The translations under genes were made by a program, and so were the position numbers. Shown here one piece after another: positions 41,518 through 50,963 of a DNA stretch of 64,000 bases. Origin of the DNA: Calditrichota bacterium (lineage in GTDB: Bacteria > Calditrichota > Calditrichia > RBG-13-44-9 > J042). Where the stretch lies: positions 1 through 64,000 of the forward strand of contig JAADJD010000019.1 in NCBI GenBank assembly GCA_013150955.1. The letters are read 5' to 3'. The first letter of the stretch is position 1, and every line of letters starts with the position of its first letter. A model generated the notes under the pieces. That model searched no databases, was not told the DNA's origin, and was given only the letters and a program-made list of their open reading frames with translations.

Positions 41518-42474
41518 ATGGTTAAGCATTTCCTGATTGTTGCCGTTACGGTATCTCTATTTTCGGGATGTGCTGTGTTTATGAAAAAACCGGCTCCGCC
41601 TCCGCCCACGCCTGAGGAAATCGAAATTGAAATGGAAAATTATGTGTCGAACGGAATCGATTATTTTAAGCGGCAAAACTTTCGTAAGGCCATTGAACAA
41701 TGGAAGAAGGCCCTGCAACTGATCCCTGAAGATGCGGAAGTGCATAATTTTCTGGGCATTGCCTATCACCGGGTGGGAGAACTGGATAGTGCCATCCTGG
41801 CCTTCCAAACGGCAACCCGATTGGATCCCGAATATTATCAGGCGTGGAATAATATCGGATATATGTATTTCCTGAAGGGCGATTATAAAGGCGCCCTGGT
41901 CTACTTCGACAGGGCCATTGAAATCAATCCCTATTACGAACAGGCGCTTTTGAACCGGGAAAAATGTCAGGAAATCATCGAAGGGAAGTTGCCCATTCAG
42001 GCGCTGGAGATTTATGAGAGTGCCGCCCGGCTGGACAGTCTGGAGTTAAAAATCCGAAATTACAAGAAAGCCCTGGCCATCGATTCCAATTATGTGGATG
42101 CCTGGAATAATCTGGGCGTGGCTTATTACTATTACGGTTATGTGGATTCCGCCATCATATGTTTTAAAAAGGCCCTGGCGTTAAATCCCGATCACCCCGA
42201 AGTCCACAATAACATTGCGTTTATCCTGGACGCCAGTGGCCGGTATGAGGACGCAATCTCCCATTATCAAAAGGCCATCAAGTTGCGGCCAACCTATGTG
42301 ACGGCCATGATCAATCTGGGCGACACCTATTTCCACATGAAAGATTTTGAGTCTGCCCGCAAAATCTGGGAACTGGCCCGCCAGATCGATCCCAATGATC
42401 CCGATATTGATCAACGTCTGGCACGAATCCTTGAAAAATCGTCTGGAACGGAACCTGAAGGAGGACAGGAATGA
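41518..42474 (+). CDS. TPR-repeat lipoprotein
   Basis: A 318-residue lipoprotein. Signal peptide and lipobox are in HFLIVAVTVSLFSGCAVFM (cleavage before the cysteine at ~19), followed by a proline-rich linker and about seven TPRs (such as NFRKAIEQWKKALQLIPEDA, YKGALVYFDRAIEINPYYEQ). It is a scaffold for protein contacts in the envelope, without enzymatic motifs. Its stop overlaps the next gene's start by 4 bases, tying it to mannose-1-phosphate metabolism and thus possibly to surface polysaccharide assembly. Confidence 0.88.
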   Translation: MVKHFLIVAVTVSLFSGCAVFMKKPAPPPPTPEEIEIEMENYVSNGIDYFKRQNFRKAIEQWKKALQLIPEDAEVHNFLGIAYHRVGELDSAILAFQTATRLDPEYYQAWNNIGYMYFLKGDYKGALVYFDRAIEINPYYEQALLNREKCQEIIEGKLPIQALEIYESAARLDSLELKIRNYKKALAIDSNYVDAWNNLGVAYYYYGYVDSAIICFKKALALNPDHPEVHNNIAFILDASGRYEDAISHYQKAIKLRPTYVTAMINLGDTYFHMKDFESARKIWELARQIDPNDPDIDQRLARILEKSSGTEPEGGQE

Positions 42475-43550
42475 ATATTTACGCGGTTTTAATGGCTGGT
42501 GGAGTGGGAACGCGATTCTGGCCCCGGAGTCGCAGCCGGAATCCGAAACAGGTCCTGAACATTGTCGATCACGACACCATGATTCAGGCCACTTATAAAC
42601 GCCTGAATGGCTTAATCGATAAACAGCATCTTTTAATTGTAACCAATTACGACCAGAAGGAAATCATTCAGGACCAGTTGCCCGATCTGGAGGAGGACAA
42701 TTTCATTCTGGAGCCCATGGGGCGCAATACGGCCCCCTGCATCGGGTTGGCGGCAATCCAGATAGTGGTTCAGGATCCCGATGGGATTATGGTGGTCTTG
42801 CCCGCAGACCACCTGGTGAAAAACGTATCTGAATTTCAGCAGGTGGTAAAGCTGGCCGCCCGATTCGTGGCCGAAAACGATGGACTGGTCACGCTGGGAA
42901 TTCAACCCACGGAACCGGCTACCGGATACGGGTACATTCAGCGCAGCGATAAGGTGAAAGATCTGGATGGCCACAGCATTTACCGGGTCAAAACCTTTGC
43001 TGAAAAGCCCAATTACGAAACCGCCGTGCGATTCCTGGAGAGCGGCGATTTTTACTGGAACAGCGGCATGTTCATCTGGAAAGCTTCCACCATTTTGCAG
43101 GAAATCAACGAAAAGCTTCCCGAAATCTACGAAGGCCTGATGGAAATTAAAGATCACCTGGGCAAACCGGATTATTTCGACAAGGTTGCCGATGTGTATC
43201 GGCGCATCCGTAGCATTTCCATTGATTATGGGGTGATGCAATCGGCAGAAAATGTTTACGTTATTCCTACAGACATGGGCTGGAGCGATGTGGGTAGCTG
43301 GGAGACAGTGTACGAAATTTCACCTAAGGACAAAAATAAAAATGCCGCGTTCTGCAAGGAACTGGTTGTGGTAGATAGCGCCAAAAGCTACATTTATTCT
43401 CCGGACAAGGTGGTGGCTCTGGTGGGCGTGGAGAATTTGATCATCGTCGATACCGGGGATGCGCTCTTGATCTGCAAGCGTTCTCGAGCCCAGGATGTGC
43501 GGGAAGTGGTGGAACAATTGAAGAAAAAGGGACTGGATGAATATTTATAG
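42471..43550 (+). CDS. Mannose-1-phosphate guanylyltransferase
   Basis: A 359-residue nucleotidyltransferase making GDP-mannose from mannose-1-phosphate and GTP. The nucleotide loop is MAGGVGTRFWPRSRSRNPKQ, with later ILEPMGRNTAPCIGLAAIQI, VLPADHLV and FYWNSGMFIWKA. Length fits the single-domain enzyme (no isomerase domain fused). GDP-mannose feeds glycans such as O-antigen or flagellar glycosylation sugars. It overlaps the TPR lipoprotein gene. Confidence 0.93.
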   Translation: MNIYAVLMAGGVGTRFWPRSRSRNPKQVLNIVDHDTMIQATYKRLNGLIDKQHLLIVTNYDQKEIIQDQLPDLEEDNFILEPMGRNTAPCIGLAAIQIVVQDPDGIMVVLPADHLVKNVSEFQQVVKLAARFVAENDGLVTLGIQPTEPATGYGYIQRSDKVKDLDGHSIYRVKTFAEKPNYETAVRFLESGDFYWNSGMFIWKASTILQEINEKLPEIYEGLMEIKDHLGKPDYFDKVADVYRRIRSISIDYGVMQSAENVYVIPTDMGWSDVGSWETVYEISPKDKNKNAAFCKELVVVDSAKSYIYSPDKVVALVGVENLIIVDTGDALLICKRSRAQDVREVVEQLKKKGLDEYL

Positions 43551-43562
43551 CCGGAGCGAAGC

Positions 43563-43889
43563 GTGAAGCGATCGTTGCGCATAAGGAAGGTTAAAAAGCG
43601 AAAACGAAATACACAGCCACCGGCCTCGCCGGAAGAGCTGGAACTGCTGGAACAACTGTGCCAGGCGGTGCGCAAACTGGGAGTCGAAGTGCGCCTGGAA
43701 GCCGGGAATTTTAAAGGGGGGATTTGTAAAATTAAGGGTGAGAAAGACGTGCTATTTATCAACAAGAAATTGTCCATCGATCGGCAACTTTCTACTGCAC
43801 TGGATGCGTTACGAACGCTGGATCACCAGCAGATTTATTTGCCCCCGGCTGTCCGGGAATTGCTCCTCCCGTCCGGAATGGGGGATTGA
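43563..43889 (+). CDS. Small conserved-looking protein of unknown function
   Basis: A 108-residue protein starting at GTG, 12 bp after the guanylyltransferase. The first 15 residues are very basic; the rest has an alpha-beta pattern (EELELLEQLCQAVRKLGVEV, GNFKGGICKIKGEKDVLFIN, LSTALDALRTLDHQQIYLPP). The C-terminal half fits a short ferredoxin-like fold. It is likely part of the same transcript. I do not recognise it. Confidence 0.6.
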   Translation: MKRSLRIRKVKKRKRNTQPPASPEELELLEQLCQAVRKLGVEVRLEAGNFKGGICKIKGEKDVLFINKKLSIDRQLSTALDALRTLDHQQIYLPPAVRELLLPSGMGD

Positions 43890-43928
43890 AAATAATGGGT
43901 GAAGGATCATTAACGAAGGTGAGATTCC

Positions 43929-44282
43929 ATGAAAGATTCAGGTAACCGAAGATCGCCGCGGGTAGAGGCGGAGCATTTTGTCTCTTTTCATTTGTTTGAC
44001 GATCAGGGAAACGTGACCTTCGAAGGCATGGCTTTGAGCCTGGATTTGAGCCGGGAAGGGATTTTAATAGAGAACCGTGAGGAAATCCCGGTCGGTGCCA
44101 AAGTGAAAATCATTGTGGCGGTGGGAGACGATGTGGTGCCGGTTATGGGAACCGTCAAGCACACCGAGAAGGTGGATGACCGAAAATTCCACATGGGCAT
44201 CCATTTCGAAGACATGACCGACGAAAAGCTGAAAAAAATCGCGGAATATCACCCCGAGATCCTCCAGGGAGGCACCAGATAG
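43929..44282 (+). CDS. PilZ-domain protein (c-di-GMP binding)
   Basis: A 117-residue single PilZ domain. The RRSPR motif (residues ~7-11) and DLSREGILIENREEI (D/NxSxxG motif) match c-di-GMP binding sites. Such stand-alone PilZ proteins control motility, secretion or polysaccharide synthesis. It follows the small unknown protein by 39 bp. The region from 44283 to 44409 shows nothing I can assign. Confidence 0.9.
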   Translation: MKDSGNRRSPRVEAEHFVSFHLFDDQGNVTFEGMALSLDLSREGILIENREEIPVGAKVKIIVAVGDDVVPVMGTVKHTEKVDDRKFHMGIHFEDMTDEKLKKIAEYHPEILQGGTR

Positions 44283-44409
44283 CCCGGATTTGCCCCGTTT
44301 GAACAAAACCGAAATATTCTGCACCCTTTCCGAAACGGATCGTGCCCTTTCACCGGAGCATTCCCTGTTCACGATAGAGCACGAACTTCCAGGGAAATCT
44401 CTCCTTAAT

Positions 44410-44869
44410 CCCAGATGATGCATTCAACCCAAATCATGTATTGAACCACGGATCACGCGCATGAAACCAAAACATATCCCCAAAACCGCGAATCAGCAAC
44501 GAAACCCATTTTCATCCTGATACAATCCAGTGTATTTTGTCCCAAATTATGCTTTAGACCACGAATTGCACGAATTAACACTAATAAAAACAAAAAAATC
44601 CGTCGGATTGGATCTGGAAGAAAATTCGCTTCATGGTTTATTCGTGGTTTATTGATATGATTCGAATTCATTCGCGTGATTCGTAGTTTAACGCATTATT
44701 TGGGTTTATTGGTTTTATTTGTGTTCATTCGTGTCATTCGTAGGCTAATGCATAATCTGGGTTTAACGGTTTTTCTAAGTACCTGCTTTATCCTGAATTA
44801 GCACAACGGGTTATTTTGATTGGTGTTTATTCGTGTAATTCGTGGTCTAAGGCGAATGCAAAATATGGG
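44410..44869 (+). repeat. Composite hot spot of at least three nested repeats
   Basis: An outer copy (44410-44427 and 44811-44869, reverse half) flanked by TTAAT and TTTAT holds a reverse copy at 44428-44761 (net 165 bp), which itself holds a forward copy at 44541-44704 (164 bp). Flanks match in four of five bases each. The remaining part of the 722-bp gap (44870-45004) has no visible gene. Confidence 0.85.
44762..44810 (+). repeat. Fragment of the 226-bp second element family
   Basis: TTTAACGGTTTTTCTAAG to CTGAATTAGCACAACGGG matches the right-hand 49 bases of the element at 35134-35359, differing at two positions. It proves the second family is dispersed, and its left side was removed by the adjoining 165-bp element. 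Confidence 0.88.
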
Positions 44870-45004
44870 TTTATTTGTGCTGTTCACCTCCCTCTAAGCG
44901 AACCACTCAACCGGATTGAAAAAAATAAGTGGCCATCCGAAAAAGGTTTTTCTGTTGTCATAAACGATTTATTTTTATGGTTTACATCCGATGCTTGATG
45001 TAAC

Positions 45005-47290
45005 ATGAAGGGGATGGTACGTGAAAAAGCAGGCGGTGAAAAGGTGAATCAATTGATGATCAGGGTCGGTTTCTGGCAGCGAATCTTTCCTGTGATGTGG
45101 GCAGTGCTGTTGGTCTACGCACAGGAGGCGGGTGCGGTAGAAAATCCATTCGATCAGGCCAATCGCTGGTATCAGCAGGGTCGGTACGAAGAGGCCCTGC
45201 AGGCATACACCCGAGCCGTGCAGCAATTTCCTCACCTGGGAAAAAATTCGCTGATGATCTCTTCAAAAATCGGCATCTGTTTCTTTGAAACCGGGCAATA
45301 CGGGAAGGCTCACCGACTTTTCGCCTTGTTATCCCGGAAACCATCCTCTATCCGCGATTTCTTGCGATTTTATCAGATTCAGTCGCACCTGAAAGCCGAT
45401 CCCGATGGCATGCCCATCGGCACTTTGCGCGATTTTGAATCGCGTTTTCCGGAGAGTCCGCTGGCCCCGGTTGCCGATTCGTTGTTAGGGGCCTATTATC
45501 TGGAGAAGGGGATGCTGGATTCTTCGGTCTATTATTATCGGCGGGTGCTGATGCGGGCATTACGTCCCCATCCAGCCATTTACGCCCGACTGTTTCGAAT
45601 ATCCCTCCAGCAGGGAGCATTTGCGGCCGCCGAGTCTTATGCCAAAACGGTGTTACAAAAATTTCCGCAGGATACCTCAGCGCGCGCGATGTATGCGTGG
45701 TTGAGCGAACGATTTTTTCAAACGGGGAATGCCTCCCTATTTCGGCTGTTGTTTGATTATTTGCTCCGGAGCGGTCAGTTGTCCCGTGCATCCGATTTGC
45801 TGGAACGTTATGCCTCCCGTTGGGGCAAGACGGAAATGTTTTATGGCTATCGATTACGCTGGTTGTACCAATCCCGCCAGTACAGGGCAGTGGTTCAAAT
45901 GGTGCACCAGAAAAGGCGGTATTTTCGTCAGCAACGGTACCTGCGGGATGCCGATCTGTATCTGGCACGGGCTTACCTGCGCCTGGGGCAACGAAAGCAG
46001 TCAATTCAGGCTTACCTGCAATTTCAAAAGCGATATCCGCGAGATAAACTGGCGGCAGAAGTGCTCTGGAAGGTGGCCTGGTTGTATGAGGAACAGTGGG
46101 CGTTTGACAGGGCTCAGAAAATTTATCGGCAGCTGGCCCGGCAGTACCCTCGTTCCCGGTACGGCACCGAGGCCCGTTTTCGTGAGGGGTTGATCGCCTA
46201 CCGCAAAATGGCCTATCGGAAGGCGCGCACACTCTGGGAACATCATCTGAAGCGGGAGCGGGATGCCGATGCACAAATGCGTTTGCGATACTGGATTGCC
46301 AAAACCTACTTGAAGGAAGGGGATTATCTGACTTATCTGGAACGCCTGGGCGAGCTGGCGCGCCATCCGTTTCAAACCTATTACAATCTAAAAGCTTATC
46401 TGCTAACCCGCGATGGTCAGGGCGTTCATCAGCGGATCGATTCCATTTTATGGAACATTCATCGGGAACAGCTTTCGGTATTGCCCCACTATTTAACGGA
46501 ACTGGAGCGGTGCATTTACATTCAGGAAATTTTCGGTCCCCGATTTCTGGAACTGGAATATCGGTATCTGTTGCGTAATGGTCCCACGGAGGACTGGCAA
46601 TTTCTTTACGCGCTGGGGGAATTGCAGGAACGCTGGGGAAATTATGGACGGGCGTTTCGGCTTTTTCGGCGGGTATTTTTTCAGGAATTTGTGAAGCAGG
46701 ATTGGGAAGATCAGCTTTTTCTATTCAAACGGTTGTATCCCCTGTATTATTACGATTTGATCATGGAAAATGCCCGCCGCTGGGAGCTTTCCCCGGCCTT
46801 ATTGCTGGCCATCATGAAAAAAGAGAGCGCATTCGAAACACGCATCACCTCGTATGCCAATGCCTATGGACTGATGCAGCTGATCCCACCAACGGCAGAA
46901 CAGGTTAGCCGGCAATTGGGAGAACCTTTAAAGAATAATTTTCAGTTATTTGATCCAGCACGCAATATTCTGCTGGGAAGTTACTATTTTAAGTCCCTGT
47001 TAAAACGGTATAAAGGCAATGTTTACTATGCGCTGGCGGCCTATAATGCCGGTCCCAATCGGGTGGATCGCTGGAGTAAAGTTCTATCTACCGAAGACGA
47101 TGATTTTTTCATGGAAAATATTGAATTCGAGCAGACACGCCGGTATGTCCGGGTCGTGATGCGTTACTACTGGACCTATTCTCTGCTGCTTCATCCCGGA
47201 CGAGTACCGGCAGAATTGTTGGTGTTTCCGGAGAAAATCGTAAACCAAATGGAATCCAATTCCGGTGAAGAATTGGACGAGACATTTTAA
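45005..47290 (+). CDS. Soluble lytic murein transglycosylase with TPR-like repeats
   Basis: A 761-residue exported lytic transglycosylase. A signal peptide (WQRIFPVMWAVLLVYAQEAG) precedes ~570 residues of helical TPR-like repeats, and the catalytic domain is at the C terminus: AIMKKESAFETRITSYANA (catalytic Glu ~608), GLMQLIPPTAEQV, and ALAAYNAGPNRVDRW. The start may be an internal ATG or GTG (45014-45056) because the ATG at 45005 has no clear ribosome site. It may trim peptidoglycan for envelope machines, for example during flagellar assembly. A related MltD-type enzyme follows 23 bp later. Confidence 0.9.
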   Translation: MKGMVREKAGGEKVNQLMIRVGFWQRIFPVMWAVLLVYAQEAGAVENPFDQANRWYQQGRYEEALQAYTRAVQQFPHLGKNSLMISSKIGICFFETGQYGKAHRLFALLSRKPSSIRDFLRFYQIQSHLKADPDGMPIGTLRDFESRFPESPLAPVADSLLGAYYLEKGMLDSSVYYYRRVLMRALRPHPAIYARLFRISLQQGAFAAAESYAKTVLQKFPQDTSARAMYAWLSERFFQTGNASLFRLLFDYLLRSGQLSRASDLLERYASRWGKTEMFYGYRLRWLYQSRQYRAVVQMVHQKRRYFRQQRYLRDADLYLARAYLRLGQRKQSIQAYLQFQKRYPRDKLAAEVLWKVAWLYEEQWAFDRAQKIYRQLARQYPRSRYGTEARFREGLIAYRKMAYRKARTLWEHHLKRERDADAQMRLRYWIAKTYLKEGDYLTYLERLGELARHPFQTYYNLKAYLLTRDGQGVHQRIDSILWNIHREQLSVLPHYLTELERCIYIQEIFGPRFLELEYRYLLRNGPTEDWQFLYALGELQERWGNYGRAFRLFRRVFFQEFVKQDWEDQLFLFKRLYPLYYYDLIMENARRWELSPALLLAIMKKESAFETRITSYANAYGLMQLIPPTAEQVSRQLGEPLKNNFQLFDPARNILLGSYYFKSLLKRYKGNVYYALAAYNAGPNRVDRWSKVLSTEDDDFFMENIEFEQTRRYVRVVMRYYWTYSLLLHPGRVPAELLVFPEKIVNQMESNSGEELDETF

Positions 47291-47313
47291 ACCGGATGGT
47301 AGTGGAGAGAATC

Positions 47314-49740
47314 ATGGAAGGATTCGTCAGGCGTTTCATAGGGATGGTTATACTCCTGATCCTTGTGGGGGAAAGTCTGGCCAACCCGCATCGCTTTCCA
47401 TACCGGAAAGAACTGGCGGGGGAAATTCAGTTCTGGAAGCGCATTTTTACGGAATTTTCCAGAAATCAATATGTCCTGCACGATTCCGAATATCCCTACA
47501 TCATTTATAAAGTGGTAACGCTGGACTCCACTTTGAGTCGGCGCCAGCGTGCCCGTATTTTACGATCCGTCAAACAGGAGATTCGCACCACCCTGGAGCG
47601 GATTCACCGGTTGCAGCACACGCCCGATTCACTGACCGCCTGGGAACGGGAGATTTGGGAACAATTTCAGCCCATCACCGAACCCAATAAATTTTTAGCG
47701 GCCAGCCGGCGGGTGCGTGCACAGCAGGGAATTCGGGAAAACTTCTACCAGGGTGTTCTGCGCTCTCAGGCTTATCTGGATTACATTCGCAACGTATTTA
47801 CCCGCATGGGATTGCCCGAAGAGCTCTGTTATCTGCCTCATATGGAATCCTCGTTTAATCCCCGGGCGGTGTCGAAAGTGGGGGCCGTGGGCATGTGGCA
47901 GTTCATGCGCTCCACCGCCCGCTGGTACATGAAAGTCAATCGCATCATCGATCAGCGCTGGGATCCGTTTGCCTCAACTCATGCGGCAGCACAATTGCTG
48001 AAACGGAATTATGAAGAGCTGGAAGACTGGGCGTTGGCCATTACGGCTTACAATTACGGCCTGGCCGGAATGAAAAAAGCAAAGCGCAAGCATGGAAAAG
48101 ATTATTTGAAGATTCGTCAAAATTATTTAAGCCGGCGATTTGGATTCGCTTCCCGAAATTTCTATCCGGAATTTCTGGCGGTGGTAGAGATAATGGACAG
48201 TTTACACTATTACTATCCCAATCTGGTGGAAGTCCCTTCGTTTGCCTTTCATGAAATTTCTCTGCCAGAACGGGTGAACCTGAAGCAGATGATCCAGGAT
48301 TTGAATCTGGATCCGGATCGGATGAAAGTACTCAATGCGGGTTATCGAAAGAAGGTCTGGATGGGACGGGTGGACATTCCGGCGGGATATCCGCTGCGGC
48401 TGCCCCTGGAGGTGTCTCCCGAAGTGGTGTTTGCGTATCTGGAACGGCAGAAGGGTCAGCGCGAACGAATTATGCTGGCCCAATCCGCGGTTCCCGAAAC
48501 GAAAATTTCGGAACGATTACAGGCCCTGTCCCGGGTGGATTTTACGGCGCATAAGATTGGCGTCGCGGGAGATGCATCCGGGGATATCAGCACCCGCTTG
48601 CTGGATCGACTGGAAGACCAGCTCGCCATTCGCGCGTCTGCACAAAGAAAGCGATCGATAGAAACGACCATTTCAACGTCAACCCATGCGGAAGCGAACT
48701 CCGGGGCAAGTCCGGCACTCATTGCGTATCTGGAAACCCTGGATCGATGGAATAAACCGGCTACTTCTTCGGGCCCATCCTTCCAGGAACGTTTCTTGGT
48801 GGACTGGTCGGAAGAATATCCCATCACAGGGCGAGCCCGGACTATTCGCCGGATGGAAACCGTGGATATGGCGGCTTACGCTCAGGCGATGCGGATGGCG
48901 GATCAACGGATCCCGCGGGAACCTCAGCATACCCGTTTGCTGGCTCAGGAGCAGCTGCCCACTCTGGCGTCTGCTACCTTCAAACATCCGCAACCTTCCG
49001 TTCCCGAGGCACCCATCGAACCGGTTTATCGATACTTTGCGTTTCTGGAGCAACAGCGGGTTCCCTCAACGCCGGCCAGCCTGGTCGCCGGTACCCGTCA
49101 GCAAGACCTGGCGGTCAGGACCCCACCGGCGGCTGCCGCCAGTGCGCCCCTATTTCGTCAGCGAGCCTCGTTTACCGTGGTGTCCAGCGACGTCATGGGA
49201 CCGGTCTTTGGGCCCAATACAAATGTGGAGACGGCGCCCATTGCCTTACCCACGCGTGGCACAACCACCGATGCACCGGCCTATTCCGAAGTCCTTCGCT
49301 GGGAGGATGTCCAGCGCCAGTTGCGAATCCGGTTGCGCGTAAAGGGCGATTTCATTTACGTCTTTCCGGAAGAAACACTGGGGCATTATGCCGAATGGTT
49401 ACAGATTCCAATCCAGCGGTTGCGAGCAATCAATGGATTGCAGGGCCGCTCCCGAATATTTGTGGGACAGCAATTGCGATTGGATTTCTCCCGCGTCAGT
49501 CGGGAACAATTTTTAAGCAAACGGGTGGCCTATCATGCAAAATTGTTGCGGAAATACCTCTCTCCCAATGTTCAATACCGGCTGGTGGAGCACCAGATTC
49601 AGGAGGGCGAAACGCTCTGGTCGCTGGCTCACAAAAAGTATAAATTTCCGGTAAATCTTTTGCTTTATTTTAATGATTTAAATAAATTAAAGCCGTTGTA
49701 TCCGGGAGAGAGGATAAAGTTACTGGTTCGTGTTCGTTGA
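47314..49740 (+). CDS. MltD-like lytic transglycosylase with LysM domains
   Basis: An 808-residue enzyme. A signal peptide (RRFIGMVILLILVGESLA) precedes a transglycosylase domain: EELCYLPHMESSFNPRAVSK (catalytic Glu ~176), GAVGMWQFMRSTARW and AITAYNYGLAGM. A long Pro/Ser/Ala-rich linker (~430-680) leads to C-terminal LysM modules (IYVFPEETLGHYAEWLQIPI; QIQEGETLWSLAHKKYKFPV). The ATG at 47314 has GTGGAGAG five bases upstream and is preferred to the one at 47296. With the Slt gene it forms a pair of murein hydrolases. Confidence 0.9.
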   Translation: MEGFVRRFIGMVILLILVGESLANPHRFPYRKELAGEIQFWKRIFTEFSRNQYVLHDSEYPYIIYKVVTLDSTLSRRQRARILRSVKQEIRTTLERIHRLQHTPDSLTAWEREIWEQFQPITEPNKFLAASRRVRAQQGIRENFYQGVLRSQAYLDYIRNVFTRMGLPEELCYLPHMESSFNPRAVSKVGAVGMWQFMRSTARWYMKVNRIIDQRWDPFASTHAAAQLLKRNYEELEDWALAITAYNYGLAGMKKAKRKHGKDYLKIRQNYLSRRFGFASRNFYPEFLAVVEIMDSLHYYYPNLVEVPSFAFHEISLPERVNLKQMIQDLNLDPDRMKVLNAGYRKKVWMGRVDIPAGYPLRLPLEVSPEVVFAYLERQKGQRERIMLAQSAVPETKISERLQALSRVDFTAHKIGVAGDASGDISTRLLDRLEDQLAIRASAQRKRSIETTISTSTHAEANSGASPALIAYLETLDRWNKPATSSGPSFQERFLVDWSEEYPITGRARTIRRMETVDMAAYAQAMRMADQRIPREPQHTRLLAQEQLPTLASATFKHPQPSVPEAPIEPVYRYFAFLEQQRVPSTPASLVAGTRQQDLAVRTPPAAAASAPLFRQRASFTVVSSDVMGPVFGPNTNVETAPIALPTRGTTTDAPAYSEVLRWEDVQRQLRIRLRVKGDFIYVFPEETLGHYAEWLQIPIQRLRAINGLQGRSRIFVGQQLRLDFSRVSREQFLSKRVAYHAKLLRKYLSPNVQYRLVEHQIQEGETLWSLAHKKYKFPVNLLLYFNDLNKLKPLYPGERIKLLVRVR

Positions 49741-49765
49741 AAAAATTTAGGAGGAGAGCCGATTT

Positions 49766-50134
49766 ATGAAAATTAAGGAAAAAATTGAAGGTGATATTGC
49801 CGTATTGACCATTTCCGGGAATATGATGGGAGGACCGGAGACCACCGCATTACACGATAAAGTGAAAAGCCTGATTGCCGATGGCATTAAGCGGGTGGTT
49901 ATTGATTTAAAAGGCGTAAAGTGGATTAATAGTTCGGGGTTGGGAACGTTGATGGCCTGTATGAGTTCGTTGAAGAATGCGGGTGGGAAGCTGAAATTGG
50001 CCAGCGTGACCGACAAAGTTCAGAGTGTATTGATGATCACCAAATTGATTCAGATTTTTGAAACCTATGAAAATGCCGAGCGGGCCGTGGCCAGTTTTGT
50101 AGAAGAAGAGCGCCTGGGCACCGCATCGGAATAA
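49766..50134 (+). CDS. STAS-domain anti-sigma factor antagonist
   Basis: A 122-residue STAS protein of the SpoIIAA/RsbV type. The phosphorylatable serine lies in VKWINSSGLGTLMACMSSLK, after the strand IKRVVIDLKG. Such proteins are dephosphorylated to release a sigma factor from its anti-sigma kinase. No cognate anti-sigma kinase or sigma factor is adjacent; the GAF histidine kinase at 50960 is a different class. It follows the transglycosylase by 25 bp. Confidence 0.9.
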   Translation: MKIKEKIEGDIAVLTISGNMMGGPETTALHDKVKSLIADGIKRVVIDLKGVKWINSSGLGTLMACMSSLKNAGGKLKLASVTDKVQSVLMITKLIQIFETYENAERAVASFVEEERLGTASE

Positions 50135-50264
50135 TTCAGGTCGGGGAACCATACCGAGAAAAGGGGTGGCTTCGAAGCAACATTGTTAACATGCCCGTCA
50201 TTGTGACACGTTCTGCGAACGATTCAGAACCCCGGAGTTTGCTCAGGGGCACCCCTTCTGGCAT

Positions 50265-50963
50265 ATGAAATTGGCAATCCAACATAAATGGGATTTAACC
50301 TTCCAGGAAGCTCAGCACCTTCAAAAGGAGTTGCAATCCCGGGTCGATTTGTCCACCACCCTGGAGTTACCTCAAATTCACATTGTCGCGGCAGCCGATA
50401 TTTCCTATTCCCGGAAAAGCCAGTGGCTGTTTGGCGTGGTGGTTCTGGTTCGTTTTCCGGAAATGACCCTCTTAGCCACCTATGCTAATCGGATGAAAAC
50501 CCATTTCCCTTACGTGCCCGGTTACCTCAGTTTTCGGGAAGTCCCCGTATTAATCCCCATTTTTGAAAAGATCGAAACCGAATTTGATGTTATTCTGTGT
50601 GATGGTCAGGGCATTGCGCATCCCCGACGTTTCGGCCTGGCGTCCCATGTGGGTGTTTTACTGGATAAACCTGCTATTGGATGTGCCAAATCCCGCCTGA
50701 TTGGTACTTACCAGGAACCCGGTCCACTGAAAGGCGACTTTTCCGATCTAATGGATGGTGCCGAACGCATTGGCATGGTGCTGCGAACCCGGGATCGGGT
50801 GAAGCCCCTGTTCATCTCCCCGGGGCACAAAATGGATTTTGATACCGCTCGCAAAATCACCCTGGCCTGCGTGCAACGCTATCGCATACCCGAGCCATTG
50901 CGGTTGGCTCATCAAATTGTGAATAAAATTCGAGCCCAGGAAACAGAGGGAATTGTTTCATGA
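50265..50963 (+). CDS. nfi: Endonuclease V
   Basis: A 232-residue endonuclease V, which cuts near deaminated bases such as inosine. The family's motifs are AAADISYSRKSQWLFGVVVL, TYANRMKTHFPYVPGYLSFR with the YVPG loop, ILCDGQGIAHPRRFGLASH and PLFISPGHKMDFDTA. The catalytic aspartates in AAADIS and CDGQG are present. It overlaps the histidine kinase gene by 4 bases (ATGA). Confidence 0.93.
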   Translation: MKLAIQHKWDLTFQEAQHLQKELQSRVDLSTTLELPQIHIVAAADISYSRKSQWLFGVVVLVRFPEMTLLATYANRMKTHFPYVPGYLSFREVPVLIPIFEKIETEFDVILCDGQGIAHPRRFGLASHVGVLLDKPAIGCAKSRLIGTYQEPGPLKGDFSDLMDGAERIGMVLRTRDRVKPLFISPGHKMDFDTARKITLACVQRYRIPEPLRLAHQIVNKIRAQETEGIVS

